In this document: positions 11,690 to 26,327 of the stretch, in pieces
Layout: every line of letters begins with the position of its first letter
Numbering within the stretch: the first letter of the stretch is position 1
Source: Rosellinia necatrix
Taxonomy: Eukaryota > Ascomycota > Sordariomycetes > Xylariales > Xylariaceae
Length of the DNA stretch: 64,000 bases
NCBI GenBank assembly: GCA_021209875.1
Contig: JAGYVD010000007.1
Coordinates: 868,001 to 932,000, forward strand
Direction of reading: 5' to 3'
Program-made: the position numbers and the translations under genes
Notes under the pieces: generated by a model
The model's database searches: none
What the model was told of the DNA's origin: nothing
What the model saw: only the letters and a program-made list of their open reading frames with translations

Positions 11690-12410
11690 GTCGGCGGCGG
11701 GTTGGCTCGGGCCGATGTGAGGCGGTGGTAGGTGTATGGTATGGGGGTGTGCCGGCGTAGATGCGTCGTTGGTGTTTCCGTAACGGCCGCAAAGGTTGCT
11801 AGCTAGCTTATCACCAGGAACGGTATTACGGTTTCGTGGAGAATGGGCGAGCACGTGGCGAAGGCAAGGAGAGGTCAAAGAACTGTGAGCTGTTCCTGTC
11901 GCCTTTGTTTGTGTTGTGGGTTTGGTCGTTCGTATGTGCCGGGTTGGATAATGGGCGGGAGGTGGTCTGGCAGGAGGTGGTCTGGCAGGAGAGAAGAGGG
12001 AAGAAGAGGAAGGTCAGGAAGATCAGGAAGGTCAAGACCAGTCTGTGTCAAAGAAGAAATAGGTGTCAGCAAGCCGGGTTTTGTCGTGGTGGTATGTTAT
12101 TAGTGTTAATCAAAATAGCAAATGACACAAACGACCGAGGACCCCTGCGCAGTCGAAATCCACCAGACGAGAGGTGGTCAGGGAACACCCAGGCACGCAC
12201 GTTGGCACAGGTAATATATTGGCCCCGGCGGCAAAAGGCACGCTACAAAGAAAAGGCGGGTTGGCCACAACGCACGGCAGGGTGGGCATGCGTGCAGAGT
12301 GTCCAGGCAGGCTCAATCTGTATTTTGGGTGGTGGCGCAAGTTGATGCAAGGTCCCAAGGTCCCAAGGTCCCCAGGTCTCCAGGTCTTACATGGTACGCT
12401 CACTCGGTTG

Positions 12411-12470
12411 TAGGTTGGTTGTGGATTGGTTGTGGGTTGATTGTGGGTTGGTTGCGGGTTGGTTGCGGAA
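12411..12470. repeat. G/T-rich minisatellite
   Basis: Degenerate tandem copies of an approximately 11-base GGTTGGTTGTG-type unit, strongly strand-asymmetric in G+T. Confidence 0.7.
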
Positions 12471-14990
12471 TGGCTGACTTACACGAACGAAACGGCGGAT
12501 CTCGGGCTGTGGCAGGACCAAGCCGGTGGTAGTAGCAGTTCTCGTCTCGGTGGTGGTGGTGGTGGTGGTGGTAGTAAGATGGAGTCAGAAAGAAGTATGA
12601 GGAACCAGGTCGGGTCCGGCGAGACAGGAGGAAAGAAGCCCGGTACATATATTGTAATCACCAGTAGACTAGCAGTTTACTTGGGTAGTAAGTAAGGTAG
12701 TGAGTAAGGTAGTCAGTCAGTTGGTTGGTTCTAGCCCCCCCTCAGATCTGCTCTGCTCCTGGTCGTGGTCCTTGGTTCTGCCTCTAGTTCCGTTTCTACT
12801 TCTGGGTTCTGTCGGGTCAACTGACTCTGTGATTCTCAGGCTTGGGCGGTAATGTACTATGTATGTATGTAGTATACCTATCTGTATCTGTATGCAGGTA
12901 GGTCTAGTATGTATGGGTGTATGGATGTATGGATGTATGTGCGTATGAGAATAGAATGATGAAGAAAGCAGACCCGTAAGTAAGTAGTTAGGTAGTATGT
13001 ATCTCCCAACACTAACCACCTAATGTATATACTACACCTACTACACCTACTAACTACCACTAGTTAACTACTACCCACCTAGCTCATGTACCTTCCCGGG
13101 GTACATACACTGCAGCTGTGCCTATCCAGGGTTGAGTCAGTTGTCCGTCGTGTGTCCCCAAACCACAAATGGATGCGTGAGTGAGTAAATGGGAGGAAGC
13201 CAAGTAGTACTGTTGTCAGACCACCTTGGCTCGTCCACCCAGCAGTCCCCAGGTAGGTAAGCTAAGTTAGTCCGTAGTGTAGTCGGATCTTCTTCCTGTA
13301 ACTCGCTAAGGTTAGTGTGGTTGGAAGCCTGGAAGCCCGCTGTTCTCTGCCAGTAGTGTAGTGTAGATAGGTAGAGGTATCCTCATATGCCTGCTCGTGC
13401 CTGCCCGTGCCTGCCCGTGCCTTCTCATGTCCCTCGTGTCGTCCAGGGGCGTGTAGTAGGCTAGGTAGACATGGACTACCTAGTTAGGCAGGGGGCGGCG
13501 AGAGGTGAGGCAAAAGTCGACGAGTCAACTGTGCCCATCTAACGATCTACATCTTGTGTATGCACACTTGTATATGCAAGTACAACAAATGATCCGAGGT
13601 GACGCAGGGAGCTCCAACGATGTTCCCTGCCCCGATACGGTAGGCGTCTGTCCGGGAGGCTTGAGAGTGTAACGCTACCCTGATTCAGCCTAGCCACTAT
13701 CCAACCTTGACCCGATATAGCTAAGTGGTATAAATAAATAGGTACCATGTAGGTACGGAAAGCCACGACGGAAAGGAGTTTATTGGTGTAGGACTAACCT
13801 GCCCAGGTACCTCGAGGTACGTACCCCTAGGTTCGCCGAAGAACAGCTGGAACCTACCTACAGACAGCCAAGCCAAGCTCGCTCGATGACGACGTTCTAT
13901 CGCAAGGCTCCGAAAGCGGGAGGCGAATCGCAATTTTTTTCTTCTATATTGAACCCTGATAGGATGCACCCAAACAGGTCTAGATCTTGATAGCGTCTCC
14001 TACAGTGCAGGTGCCTACTACTACATAATTTCTTGCATGCAAAAGTTCAGATAAGAAGATGCAATTGCCAAACTATGGTCACCTATAGAGCCTAATACAC
14101 GTGTAGAAATGCCTGATAGTATAGTATAGAGTGCATCTGTAACCAAGATAGGTAAGTGCCAGAACGCCATGCATTTCGGCCGTGTGGTGGAGATCCTGTA
14201 GGTGGGTAACAAAGCGCTGCTCTGCTGCATGAAAGATGGGAAGTACAGCCAGTAACTACGGACAGCGTAGTACGGAGTTGCACATGAAGCTAAGGAGGCC
14301 GACCTCAAGGCAGAAAGCACATTCGTCAGCCAGTATCTCCTTTCAAATTGAGAAAATATGGGGATCGCTACTTCTAAGTCGACATGTACCAGTATACTAC
14401 CTACCTACTGCGCCACATACATATCCATGTTATGTTATGTGTGGATGTACGATGTATCCCACCAAGGTACATACATAGGTGGCCCCACAGGGGTCGTCGG
14501 CAATTCGGGCAAAGTGCAGTCAAAGAAGTGGATCGGAAAATGAACACAACTCATCTGCTGCAGGCCATTGTCGTGTATGTACAGGAACCTGTACCACAGA
14601 TAGATCCCATCCGTTACCGATCACCCTATCTATTGCATACGTCTGTCTACCATAGTACCTAGGTAGGAGGCAAACAGCGAGATTCTATTGATGGCTCAGT
14701 CTTTCTTGCCTCCCGTCAACAACCAGCCATCTGGATTAAATAGGTAGGTGGTCATTCAAGGACCTCTGTGTGTTTTCTTTTGGCAATCTTTCCAGTAGAT
14801 AGTTGGCCGCCCGCTCGGTTACAAATACCTGACAGAGGATTCCCAAGATCAAGGTGCTCCGGGAGTTGAGTTAGGTATGTATGCCACGAATAGTCAATCG
14901 TGAAAAGGCGAGGAATCATTCGTTGCTGCGACTCTATCCGCCCCGTCCAGCTGGCTGGAACCAAGACACGAAGCGGTGTAATAGGGAGGG

Positions 14991-15033
14991 TATGTATGTA
15001 TGTATGTATGTATGTATGTATATATGTATGTAC
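14991..15033. repeat. (TATG)n microsatellite
   Basis: About ten TATG units with one TATA interruption. Confidence 0.9.
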
Positions 15034-16004
15034 ACTACCTGGCTTGCCTCCCTGCGGCAGTGGCGGTGGTGACTTTTTAGCAAAAGAGCGATCGACCGAG
15101 CAATCTCTTCACATGTGGAATATCGGTAGGAAAACGCCGGCTCCATCGGAGGGGGGGGGAAAGCCTCAGTGGCTATCTGGCACATATGACAGCTATCACC
15201 ATGTCTCGAGCCGACAAGCACGTTACGTGGTGGTCGTGTGTGGAGACCCAAGTTTATGCCCCCCCGTGTTTGCAGCCGGACTCGTTGTGCCGTTGGCGAT
15301 GTTAGCGGCTTCCCGGCGTGCTCGCACTACCTTCGGCGCCTATCATCCAATCCAGGGGTATGGGAACGGTGGATGGTACCGATGGTGGGTGGCATATGGA
15401 CCGTGTCGCAGGTCTCAGTCTCCCTCTATACTAGGGGCGACGGGTATACAGACAAGTAGCGCCTCTCTCAAGTCTGAGGTGGATGGATTCTTGGCCATAC
15501 CTGCTCTGCAGCGTGAGGCATCAGGAGGCTTGTCCGTCCGCTTCTATAGGCCAGCCGACCGGGCTTTGATAGGTCGACACTTGCTGTGCTAGTGTCAATA
15601 GAACGGCGTTACATGGTACATATACACTACTTGCTTGCAGCGCTAGCTACAGGTAGCTATGCCACCCCTACATGGGAAGTAGGTCAGTAGACAGCCCTTC
15701 CGCTGCTCCGCAGGGAGGCATAGGCATGTTCGCCATGCGGGTCGAACGGCTGAAAAGGCGGGCGACAGAGGCGAAAAGAGCAGAGAGCGAAGCTGACGAT
15801 GGAGCTGAGTCCCAGCGGAACGTGATCGCGTGAGATTACCGTTGTCTCCCGAATCCGGCCCCGAGCCGGGGGTCCTTGCCCGGGATGACAATATTGCTCC
15901 CAGCTAGCTCGGCTGCAAATATCTGCTCATAACCAGCACACGTCCATCCACCTCTTTCCTTACCTCCCTACCTACCTTACTACTACCTACTTGTACCTAT
16001 CTAC

Positions 16005-16031
16005 CTGTCTGCCTGCCTACCTGCCTGCCTA

Positions 16032-16083
<52 letters not shown>

Positions 16084-16084
16084 C
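16005..16084. repeat. (CTGC)n microsatellite with CTAC interruptions
   Basis: About 80 bases of CTGC tetranucleotide, interrupted by CTAC units near its left end. Confidence 0.9.
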
Positions 16085-16376
16085 CCGCCCGAGGCGCATT
16101 CTCGTGGCAACATCCGACTTGCTGTACTTCGGTCAGTGACATGCGTGTGTTGCGCACGTATAAGTTAAGGGTTCGCTCATAAGCGAGATCACGCAAGATT
16201 GTCAGCCAGAGGGGAGGAAGGGAGGAGGGGAGGAGAGGGGGGATGGAGTCTGGGCCGTTACCGTGTCCCAGCATCCCGTATCGTGGCTCGAATCAGGACA
16301 ATCACCGAAACCTTCAGTCTAGCGGCGATCGTCAGACGCCCGCCCGCTTATGGCGTCCGGCTGGTCTCCGACAAGT

Positions 16377-16408
16377 ATGTGTGTGTGTGTGTGTGTGTGT
16401 GTGCGTGC

Positions 16409-16439
<31 letters not shown>

Positions 16440-16443
16440 TGTG
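16377..16443. repeat. (TG)n microsatellite
   Basis: About 67 bases of alternating TG with a few GC and TA interruptions. Confidence 0.9.
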
Positions 16444-17627
16444 GCATAGGCCCTGTAGTCATGAGTACCTAGACCTAGTCCGGCAAATCAACAAAGGGCC
16501 TTTTTATGAAGTATCAATAACCAAACCCGGATATCAATAACTCGGGTTGCTCCAAATCGTGTAACCCGGTAGGAGTCAATGTTGGTCCTGTCCTAGCCTT
16601 CGCTTGTCTTCGGCATCGTTATCCCGACCGCTCTCAACCATTGGACAAGAGACGCCCCTGGCTGTGTCCAGGCGTTTTGGGGTACAACACGTGTACATGG
16701 CAATAAGCGCCTCATCCTCTACACGATGTCACCTCAGGTCCCAGGGAAGGCTGATCCGGCGAACCCCCACCCCGCCCAGGTGATCAATCCATCGAATGCT
16801 GAACTACGGTACGGCCAAAAGTTGGTCGTGGTGTATGTGCACTACCGTTATGGAGATTTATACATCCATAGCACTAAGCTGCGTTTATCTCGTATGCAGA
16901 GGTACGTACATAGTATAACGTTGTTTAATATTACTAATCACGATATCGACGCCTTCATATATCCTTCATATGAGGACTCCCAGGTTGTGCACATTAGTTA
17001 GTTACTGGAGTAGACCATCCAGAAACATCAACTTCGTGTCATGGATACTCAACACCCCAGACCTTGTTTATTTCCACATGTCGTAGAAACTCATTAAACA
17101 TACCCAAAAACGTATCGCGTCCTCTTTTTGTTTTTGTTTTGTTTTTTTTTCTTCATATTGTTTGTTGTCTTTTCTCCCCGCTTAGTGTACTACCCCGTGC
17201 ATGTCGTGGCTGTCGTGGGAGGAATGTTGAGTCCAGACTCGACGCCTCCAGCCAGTACCGCATGCAGAGCAGGTTACTATTGACCTAGGATCTTGCCAGC
17301 GCTTAGGCCAAGTGCATACACACATGCACTCCAGTATGTACACTAGATGTGGCGTCGAACTGAAGATGGCTACTAGGATTACCTATATCCTACATCGATA
17401 TTTGGTGAGAGGTTCCGATCCACGCATGGCCTATGTCAAACTTCAACCCCGCTGTTTGCATCTGTCTGTTCCTCACTGGCTGATACACTACAACTTCTCC
17501 CTGACTCCGAAGGATCGCGCCACGAGACCCTTATCGAATTTCTTCACATTTCTGCCACTATTTTAAATACACAAATATGAATGAATCGATTTTTTTGGTT
17601 TGTTTTTGTTTTGTTTTGCTTTTTTAC

Positions 17628-19073
<1,446 letters not shown>

Positions 19074-19359
19074 TGTGTTTGGTTGTGGACGCGCAGGTTC
19101 AGGATGTAGAAACGAGAGATTGCCGCAACAGATTCTAGCGAGATAGAAGAAGAGGCGAGGGGGGGGGATGAATTTATTAGATATCGTGTTATGCCGGGCG
19201 GGTTATAGGAAATCCACATGGATGGAGGGGGATGGATACCAAGAAGGATGATGGATACCAAGAGGACCACCGAGAACCCCGCCTGGGTATTTGCGTGCAT
19301 CCAGCCAGCTCTGGTGGTTGCGCGAAGGTGGGGGAGCCGGCACATCGTCCGCCACTCCC

Positions 19360-19403
19360 TACCTGCCTACCTGCCTACCTACCTACCTACCTACCTACCT
19401 ACC
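19360..19403. repeat. (ACCT)n microsatellite
   Basis: About 44 bases of ACCT/ACCTGCCT register, about 290 bases upstream of the formaldehyde dehydrogenase start. Confidence 0.85.
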
Positions 19404-20053
19404 ATCTCTTCTTGATGTCATATTGGCTACATACCGAAGGTATGCGGCCACACAGACAATTCTCCTCCTCCTCAGACACGTTGCTCCTGAGGTCGGAGGG
19501 GCATTTACCTGAATTAAGTGGATTAGATATAGATAGGTGAGCTAGGTGCCCATGGTGATGATACATGATGCATGAGACATCCGGTTATTCCTAGATTTGG
19601 GTCCTCCCGAGCTGTATTGCTTCATGGGCCGGACTAGGTAGGTATCAGACGTGTGTGCTGTGCTGGCCGATGCCTCTGGGAATGTATGAATCACAAACAA
19701 CTGCGCCTGCAGCCTCCCTCGGCGAGCATCGAGGGCATCAGAGCACAGGCAACCAACCCAAGAGGATGCGGAGGCTGCGGAGGCTGCGGAGGTGGATCCT
19801 TGGCGTTGTTGTCATACACTATCCAGGCCTAGATGCCCTTCCTCGTCAGTTAGCCAAAGCGACAACGGAAACTAATGGAGATTTCACGGGCAGATGGCTG
19901 GGCGAAACTCGGGATCTTCTCACGCAAGGCCGACGGACATTGCCATATAATAATCGCGTGACTCAACATCCGGCCTTGGCTCGAAGGCTGGCAAGACCCT
20001 GCTAAGCCTGCCTTGACACCTGCACTCCCCGCGTTCTCTGGGTCGAATTGTAT

Positions 20054-20101
20054 GTCAAGTGTCAAGTGTCAAGTGTCAAGTGTCAAGCGTCAAAGGTCAA
20101 G
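20054..20101. repeat. Heptamer tandem repeat GTCAAGT
   Basis: Four perfect GTCAAGT units followed by three degenerate ones (GTCAAGC, GTCAAAG, GTCAAG). Confidence 0.9.
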
Positions 20102-20655
20102 GCAGAAAGATTTACTTAGTGAGTGATAAGTGATTTCCTATGGGTTAGGCGGCGGTTGGGCGGCGGTTGGACGGCCTGGGGATTCCTGGAGATTATTATC
20201 GGTACCCGGTACCTAATTAAGTAGATAGGTAGGCAACATGTTGGAACCTTGTACTCGAGAAGTCTTGTCGTACTGGTCTGGTCCCCCAGGTTGGGGCCAT
20301 GAGTCAAAATGAAAGGATTCTAATCGGTTCAGTATTATGCATGATGGGTGATGCATTCAATTTTGAAGGAAATAGTTTAAATATCCAAGTACGGACACAT
20401 GGGTATATATATTATCTACCCAGGTTTTGCAAAGGGGACCTTGAGGGATCTCGAGGGGCTCCATAAGAATTGCCCCCTGGTAGTTAGTTGCCTACCCACC
20501 TAGCCAGGTACCTAAGGTACACCTGCACATTTGCAAGTTGCTAAGTTACCCAGGTTGGTACCTACTCAGGTACGTACATCTCACAGACTACAGGTAGGCC
20601 TGGCGTCCTCGCCGCTTTTACTTAAGTTCGGCTCGTCCAGAACGTCCTCTCTTCA

Positions 20656-20730
20656 AACATCTTCACCTCGAACATCTTCACCTCGAACATCCTCACCTCG
20701 AACATCCTCACCTTGGGCGTCCTCGCCTTG
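20656..20730. repeat. 15-bp minisatellite, five copies
   Basis: Five tandem copies of AACATCTTCACCTCG and variants; the last copy has diverged. The 15-bp period stays open on both strands, reading RGEDV-type pentapeptides on minus and TSSPR-type on plus. Neither frame has a convincing gene structure. Confidence 0.85.
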
Positions 20731-22397
20731 AACGTTCTGGCCCTTGAGAGCTTCTACACGCAGAACCAACAGCACCGAAGGAATTCTCAATCTGCCTCTA
20801 GCTGAGGCAGCAAGTAAGTTGATCGGACGATAAAGCGCTTGTGACCGTGATACCACGATGAACGCATCCAGGCGCCGCGAGAGTGACCTGAGTGTTTGGT
20901 TAGCAAGTTAGGCCTAATGTCACTGTCAACACAAAAATATACCAGGAACGGCGCGCACACGAGCCGCGCCGGCAACTAGGATGGTTTTATTACTGTCAAT
21001 CACTATGGTGTTCGAGGTGACTTCATAGAATTTACCTAGGTGGTAGGGTCATGCTGTTGATGATTATATAAATGCATATATTCCGAGGCTCCCTGTAATT
21101 GGACCGCCGAAGGTTATGAATTAGTTTCTTTTATTAAACCCTTCACACTACGCACATCCCTGCGGAACCTAGGTCTATCTATTTCCGTTGTGGCCTGAAC
21201 TACCAAACCCACACCCGTAATATCTAAGTGATTGCCGGCCGTTGAGTGCCCAAGCTGGCAACGGTCTCCCTTTTCTAACGTAAGTACGGGGAGAAAACAA
21301 TGATTGGATAGTTGGCCGGCATAATAAATAATTAATATTTACGGATCTCGAGTGCTTTTCTACTCGCATGTAATTGTCATACTTTCCTTGTATAGTTTTT
21401 ATGTTACGGGAAAATGGACGGCCTTGGCCGTATGTGGGCTACACCTCCAATGTTGGAATGAGCTGCACCTAGCCATATGGTGTGGTCATTGCGACTACAA
21501 TTACATGCTGGTATGGATATTATGGCACTATAATCACAGCGTTAAGTTAAACTTATTATCACGCTTCAAACTAGGAGTTGCTATTGCTAATGATAAGCGA
21601 GTCTTGGTGTATGGTGCAGTTGCTTCGTGTTAATTGCAGTGGCTTAGGATAGGTGGGCTAGATGACCGTACATGATATGTAGATACAAAACAATGGGCCT
21701 AGCACTAGCAATATCCGTCTCTGTATGAATTAGTTATAGATATGTTTAGCTTTAGCTACTTTAAATCGTTAAATAGAGATTGAAAAGCGAAGTTGTAGGA
21801 AGGATGGAAGAGCTGGGTGACATGTAAATCCACCGTGGTAGGTTAACCACTAGATACTGCCTAGGTACCTAGTTATGGGTTGTACCTCCCTTACAGCAGG
21901 TCTTAGGTACCTAGATAAGGAATCAGAGGAACATGAGTTCAATGCGGCTGCCTATGTGGGGACCACAAAGCCTGATGCGTGCACAGAACTGGGCGCCTAT
22001 GCGGGTTATTTTGTGGGTCCTGGTCACAATCACGTCTCCCTGTTTCCGGGGTACCTACCTCTAGCTCTATCAATGGCTCGTAAATTTTATTGTCATGGAA
22101 AGCTAACCCAGCTAGCTATCTCTATCTACACTGCCTACACTGCCTACATACACTATACTCCTGCACCGCGCAGCCCAGGCCAATCTCTTGCACAACAACA
22201 ACAACAAGCGCAAAACACCGCCTCCCCGTGCACGACAATTGTAACACCGAAACCTGCACATGTGCGGCTGCATGGTACACCTATGGGCACCCGTTTCTTT
22301 TGTTTACAGGTGCAGCTGCTAGCGTCCTAACGACGCACGTCCCGGTCGCGCAATCGGCTCAGTCCCGAGGGGCCAGCCGTGCTCCCTTGCCGTTACC

Positions 22398-25300
22398 ATG
22401 TCCTTTCGTTGGTCAGAGTTGGATTCCTCGCCTGCCACACCAGATAAGAAGTCCAAGAAGGGGTCGACCGTGTCGTTTGGCTCCAGCATAGACCATCCCT
22501 CGACTACCCCTGCCGGGCCACCTCCCCCATCAGCCTCCACTGCCGCGTCCCTGACACCGGCTGGCGATCCTTCGCCTTCTTTCCTGCAAAGCTCCTCGAG
22601 TTTCACGAGCAATAAGCCTAAGCCTCCCAACTTTGGTAAATCCGCCCCGGGGAGCTCCAAGGCCAGTTCTAAAGGAGCCAACGTTCCACTGGGCAGATCC
22701 ATTCGGGGCTCTACGCGACAGCCATCGAGTCTAAGCAGGGAATATCACGGCGAAGACGATCGCGGGGAAGAGGAAGACGAGGACGACGAGGACGGCGAAG
22801 ACGAAGAGGACGAAGAGCCCCACGAACTCCCCCCAATGCGCTCGGGCACCTTTGCGATGAGCTTTGACGATACTACCGAAGGTGAAGATACTGAGATTGA
22901 CAATCTCGCCGCCCGCGACGACGACGACGACTCCTACGACGAAGAGGAAGAGGAAGAGGAAGACGAAGACGAAGAGGAAGACGAAGACGGAAACGAGTCG
23001 TATGAGGACGAAGAGGATATCGAAGCTATGATGGAAGATACGGTTCACGACGATGTCGAGGAGGGTCTCATGAGGGAGATGGCTGAGACGGGGTCCTCTC
23101 GAGATTCTCATGGTGACGTGGACGACGAGACGGATCTTCTGATGCTGGCGACGCCGGCTGCTGATCGGCGTATTCAGAAGGAAGCCGACGACATATATCG
23201 CGCCTCGACTATGCGCTCGACAATGGCTCAGGGTAAAGAAGTCAAGTACGCCGTCCTCGCGAAAGACCTATACAGCCACGCGGGCTTTGCGACCACGACA
23301 GAGCCTGACAACGTCCTCCTCCAGACAGAGGACATCGTGAACAGGCTTTACGACGAAGGTGTAGGCGCCGAAGACAACGAGGAAAAGCTCGACAGCACCT
23401 TGTCACACGCCTGTCTCAAACTCGTTAACGACGTATGGACACCGCACTCGGACAATCTGCCCAAAGCCCGCGACGAACACACAGCCAAGGTCGGACCCAG
23501 CCTCCATGCCCCCGCCTTCGAGAAAGCTCTGTTCCTGGCCAATCTGATCTTCCGCATACACCACACGCCACCAGTCCTAACCGACTTTGGGGGGTCAAGG
23601 GTTCCACTCCTCCCCGAAATCCTATTCAAATGGCAAGACGACGAACATAACTTGGACAGCGATCAGGTCGACATAATCCTACGGCACCGTCCGTCTCCGG
23701 CTGCCCATGGCTTGTTCTGGCAAGCTGTCTTCAGCACTATTGTCCGTGGTAACATCATTGGGGCTGTACGGTTATTAAGGAACGCTGCTTGGGAATCGGT
23801 CAAAAAGACGCCCAGGGGCGAGTCAGCATATGTCGGCCAGGCCCTGGCGAATATCAGGCGTGCGGTTGAGGATCTCTGTCAAGTCATGGAAGGGTGCCCA
23901 TCAGTCAGCAACGGCAGTTGGAACATTCGTACCAGCGATTGGACCTTATTCCGACTAAAAGCGAAAGCAGCCCAAGAAGCTCTTATCAGTTTTGCAGAAG
24001 GTAAAGATCGACCCAACCTCACATCTAGCCGGTTTGTCGACTCCCAGATGTCTCATTCGGGAGGCAAGACGTCCCTCACTGGGCTCGCGCGAAAAGCCGA
24101 AAGCCAAATCCCGTGGGATATCTACGAAAATCTACAGTCTCTCTATGCCGTTCTCACAGGCGATTCGGACGCTATTCTTGAAGCTGCTCAGGATTGGTGT
24201 GAAGCGACGCTTGGGCTCTTCGGATGGTGGGATGATGGCCATGACAAGCGTAGCCGTAGTTTCTCGCATTCCAGACTGGCTCAACCCGGTTATCCGACAG
24301 AAGGCGATGAGGATTATTTTGATCGCCTCGCTTTATCTCTACACACAGCGACAGAGACAGCCTTTCATTTCGATTCAAATGATGCCGTGGAAGCTGGCGT
24401 TGCATGCGCTTTCGAGGGTAATGTCGAGGGCGTAATTGGATTCCTCCGTCTTTGGTCGCTTCCCATTGCAGCTTCAGTGGCCGAAATTGCTTCTCTGGGT
24501 CGATGGCTACCGCCTCCCGAGCCTCAAAACCTCATTAACATGGGCGAGTTTGACATGGAAGAGCTGGAAGTTTTAGGCATGAGACAGGGTATAGGTCCGG
24601 ACGATAAGGACGGCATCAAGGACTCGACTCTTATTCATTATGCACGCAACTTGAGAGACCGAAAATACATTTCCGGCTTGACACATCGGGGCAGAGTCTC
24701 TCGCGACGGTTGGGAAATAGCAGTCCAAGTTGTTGGTCGGATGGACTCGCATGAACGATCTGAACAAATAGTCCAAGAACTGCTGCAGAATGTGCTTGGT
24801 ACCATCGATGAAAGTTCTCGTGCCACGGTTGACAAGATGTGGCGACTATTAAATGATCTGGGTATGATCAATTTTGCGGAGGACACAGCAGAGGTAAGTC
24901 GTAACATCCTTTTGTCCGACGGAGTATGCTGACGAGCTGTAGGCCTTTGGGGACATTTTAGCTAAGGACACTTTTCGTTTCGGCGAGGCGCTCTGGCATT
25001 ACGCCTTGGCCCACCGCCCTGGGAAAATACGAGATGTTCTCAATACGCTGATGTCCATTTCCCTCGTCGAATCTACCGTATATCCTCCACATAGCGAGAT
25101 GGATGTCACGCTGCGAGGCCTGCTCAAGGAACGAACAATGACACTCGAAGAACTCGCCAAACAAGATCTCGAAGCTGCAGAGCTCCTCGGCAAAATGCTT
25201 AGCGGATACGCAACTCTCAGGCAATTCTACGAATATCGCGATGGAACCAGTGGGCCCCATCAAAGGTCGCTGCTTCGTCGCCAGCAAGCTGCGGCCGCCT

Positions 25301-25833
25301 TGACAGCCGTGATTGCGAGTGCAGATGACAACATTCGGGGCGGCTTGTACGACGACACTCGCGATGCCGTTGTCAGTGAGGACTTCTTGCTGGCATTGCT
25401 TGGCGAAGTATCAGTCTTCGTGGGACAAGAGACCCCGTTGGTCACTCTGGAGCAGATTGATACCCTCCTCAAGTCTATCGAGGACATTCAAACAGTTGGG
25501 AGTAGGGTTTACGAGGTAGCAGATGAGTTTTTCAAGCTGGTCCTGACATCAGGGCATGGAAAGGGCTCTACGCCAGCAAGTCTATTGGGCCAGTCGACTC
25601 CATCGTTGGGTGGCAGTTTCGTAATGACGGGCAGTTCTATGATTGCTTCTCAGCTTCATAAATCCGTAACACAGAGCGGCATGACCAAAGGGGGCATCAA
25701 GAGGGCGTGGGACTGGAGAACCAAGGTATTAGCAGCTGCCAGTTCCAGCGATATCCTCAAAACACTTCGAGTGGGCCTCACGCGGGATTTAGCCAACCTT
25801 TGGCTAGAGCAGGCGGATAATATCATTTTGTAA
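22398..25833 (+). CDS. Nucleoporin Nup85-like (Y-complex scaffold)
   Basis: Two exons, 22398-24893 and 24943-25833, with a 49-bp phase-0 intron (GTAAGT..TAG), give 1128 residues. The N-terminal 110 residues are Ser/Pro-rich (MSFRWSELDSSPATPDKK). Residues of about 115-225 are extremely acidic, with long Asp/Glu runs. The rest is an all-helical solenoid including HGLFWQAVFSTIVRGNIIGAVRLL, DSDAILEAAQDWCEATLGLFGWW and, after the intron, FRFGEALWHYALAHRPGKIRDVL. This layout matches Nup85-type ACE1 scaffold nucleoporins, and filamentous-fungal Nup85 is longer than yeast's. Nup85 sits in the Y complex that coats the nuclear pore membrane. The family call rests on helical pattern and length, so another ACE1-type nucleoporin is possible. 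The real-gene call is very secure. Confidence 0.8.
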
Positions 25834-26287
25834 AAGTTCTCATAGATATCAGCAGGGATCAACGAGCGTCGGCGAAAAAGCAGCATGGCGTTCACAGCGG
25901 GCAACAGCGTGCGCTGAGATGTGTAATACCGGCGGTGCGCTGGATACTTCCGCTCCGAGTCACTTGGTCGTAATGGATACAAAACTGCTGCTTCGCTAGT
26001 TCATAGGTTATGAACGCGTCTGTAGTACACGAGTTAATTTCTCTACTTGCCACATTCATGGCGGAGCGCGTTTCACTCAGTTCAAATGGCATAAGACCAA
26101 TTCAGTCCCAGTGACTTTCGTAATTGATTGATTGATTGATCGACGGAGTGTGTGTTGACAACATTAATCGGTTGTTATATTGATTTATTTTATTATTACA
26201 TGACCCTACTTTTTTTCTTTCCGACTTTGTTGTGCGTATAACCTATATTACGCCTCAACAAAACTTTTTTTCACAACATCGTAGACG

Positions 26288-26324
<37 letters not shown>
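25834..26324. other. Convergent spacer with a (TC)n tract
   Basis: AT-rich 3' flank of the nucleoporin gene, including GATT repeats near 26124-26140. It ends in a TC tract that touches the stop codon of the next gene. Confidence 0.65.
26291..26324. repeat. (TC)17 microsatellite abutting a stop codon
   Basis: A pure TC run. On the coding (minus) strand of the adjacent small gene it reads (GA)n starting directly after the TAG stop, so it would begin the 3' UTR. Confidence 0.9.

Positions 26325-26327
<3 letters not shown>

Larger units (their letters stand above)
11690..17627. other. Large gene-free, repeat-rich block
   Basis: Almost 6 kb without a supportable gene. It contains a GGTTGGTTGTGG-type tract (about 12411-12470), a CAAGGTCC-type short repeat near 12350, GGTGGT runs near 12548-12573, GTAT/TACC-register sequence (12660-13090), a (TATG)n tract (14991-15033), a CTGC tract (16005-16084) and a TG tract (16377-16443). 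The longest open frame (14900-15592, 230 codons) looks like random translation. Confidence 0.6.
19074..22397. other. Intergenic region between formaldehyde dehydrogenase and the nucleoporin gene
   Basis: About 3.3 kb with no supported gene. It holds an ACCT tract (19360-19403), heptamer tandem repeats (20054-20101), a 15-bp minisatellite (20656-20730) and an AT-rich segment (about 20980-21850) with no coding signal, which could be old repeat debris. ACCTAGGTACCTAG-type palindromes occur near 20500-20530 and 21860-21910. Confidence 0.6.

Noticed and set aside
14900..15592. 230-codon open frame in the repeat block
   Set aside because: It runs through a TATG microsatellite (repeated Tyr-Val-Cys-Met codons) and shows no domain or intron pattern.
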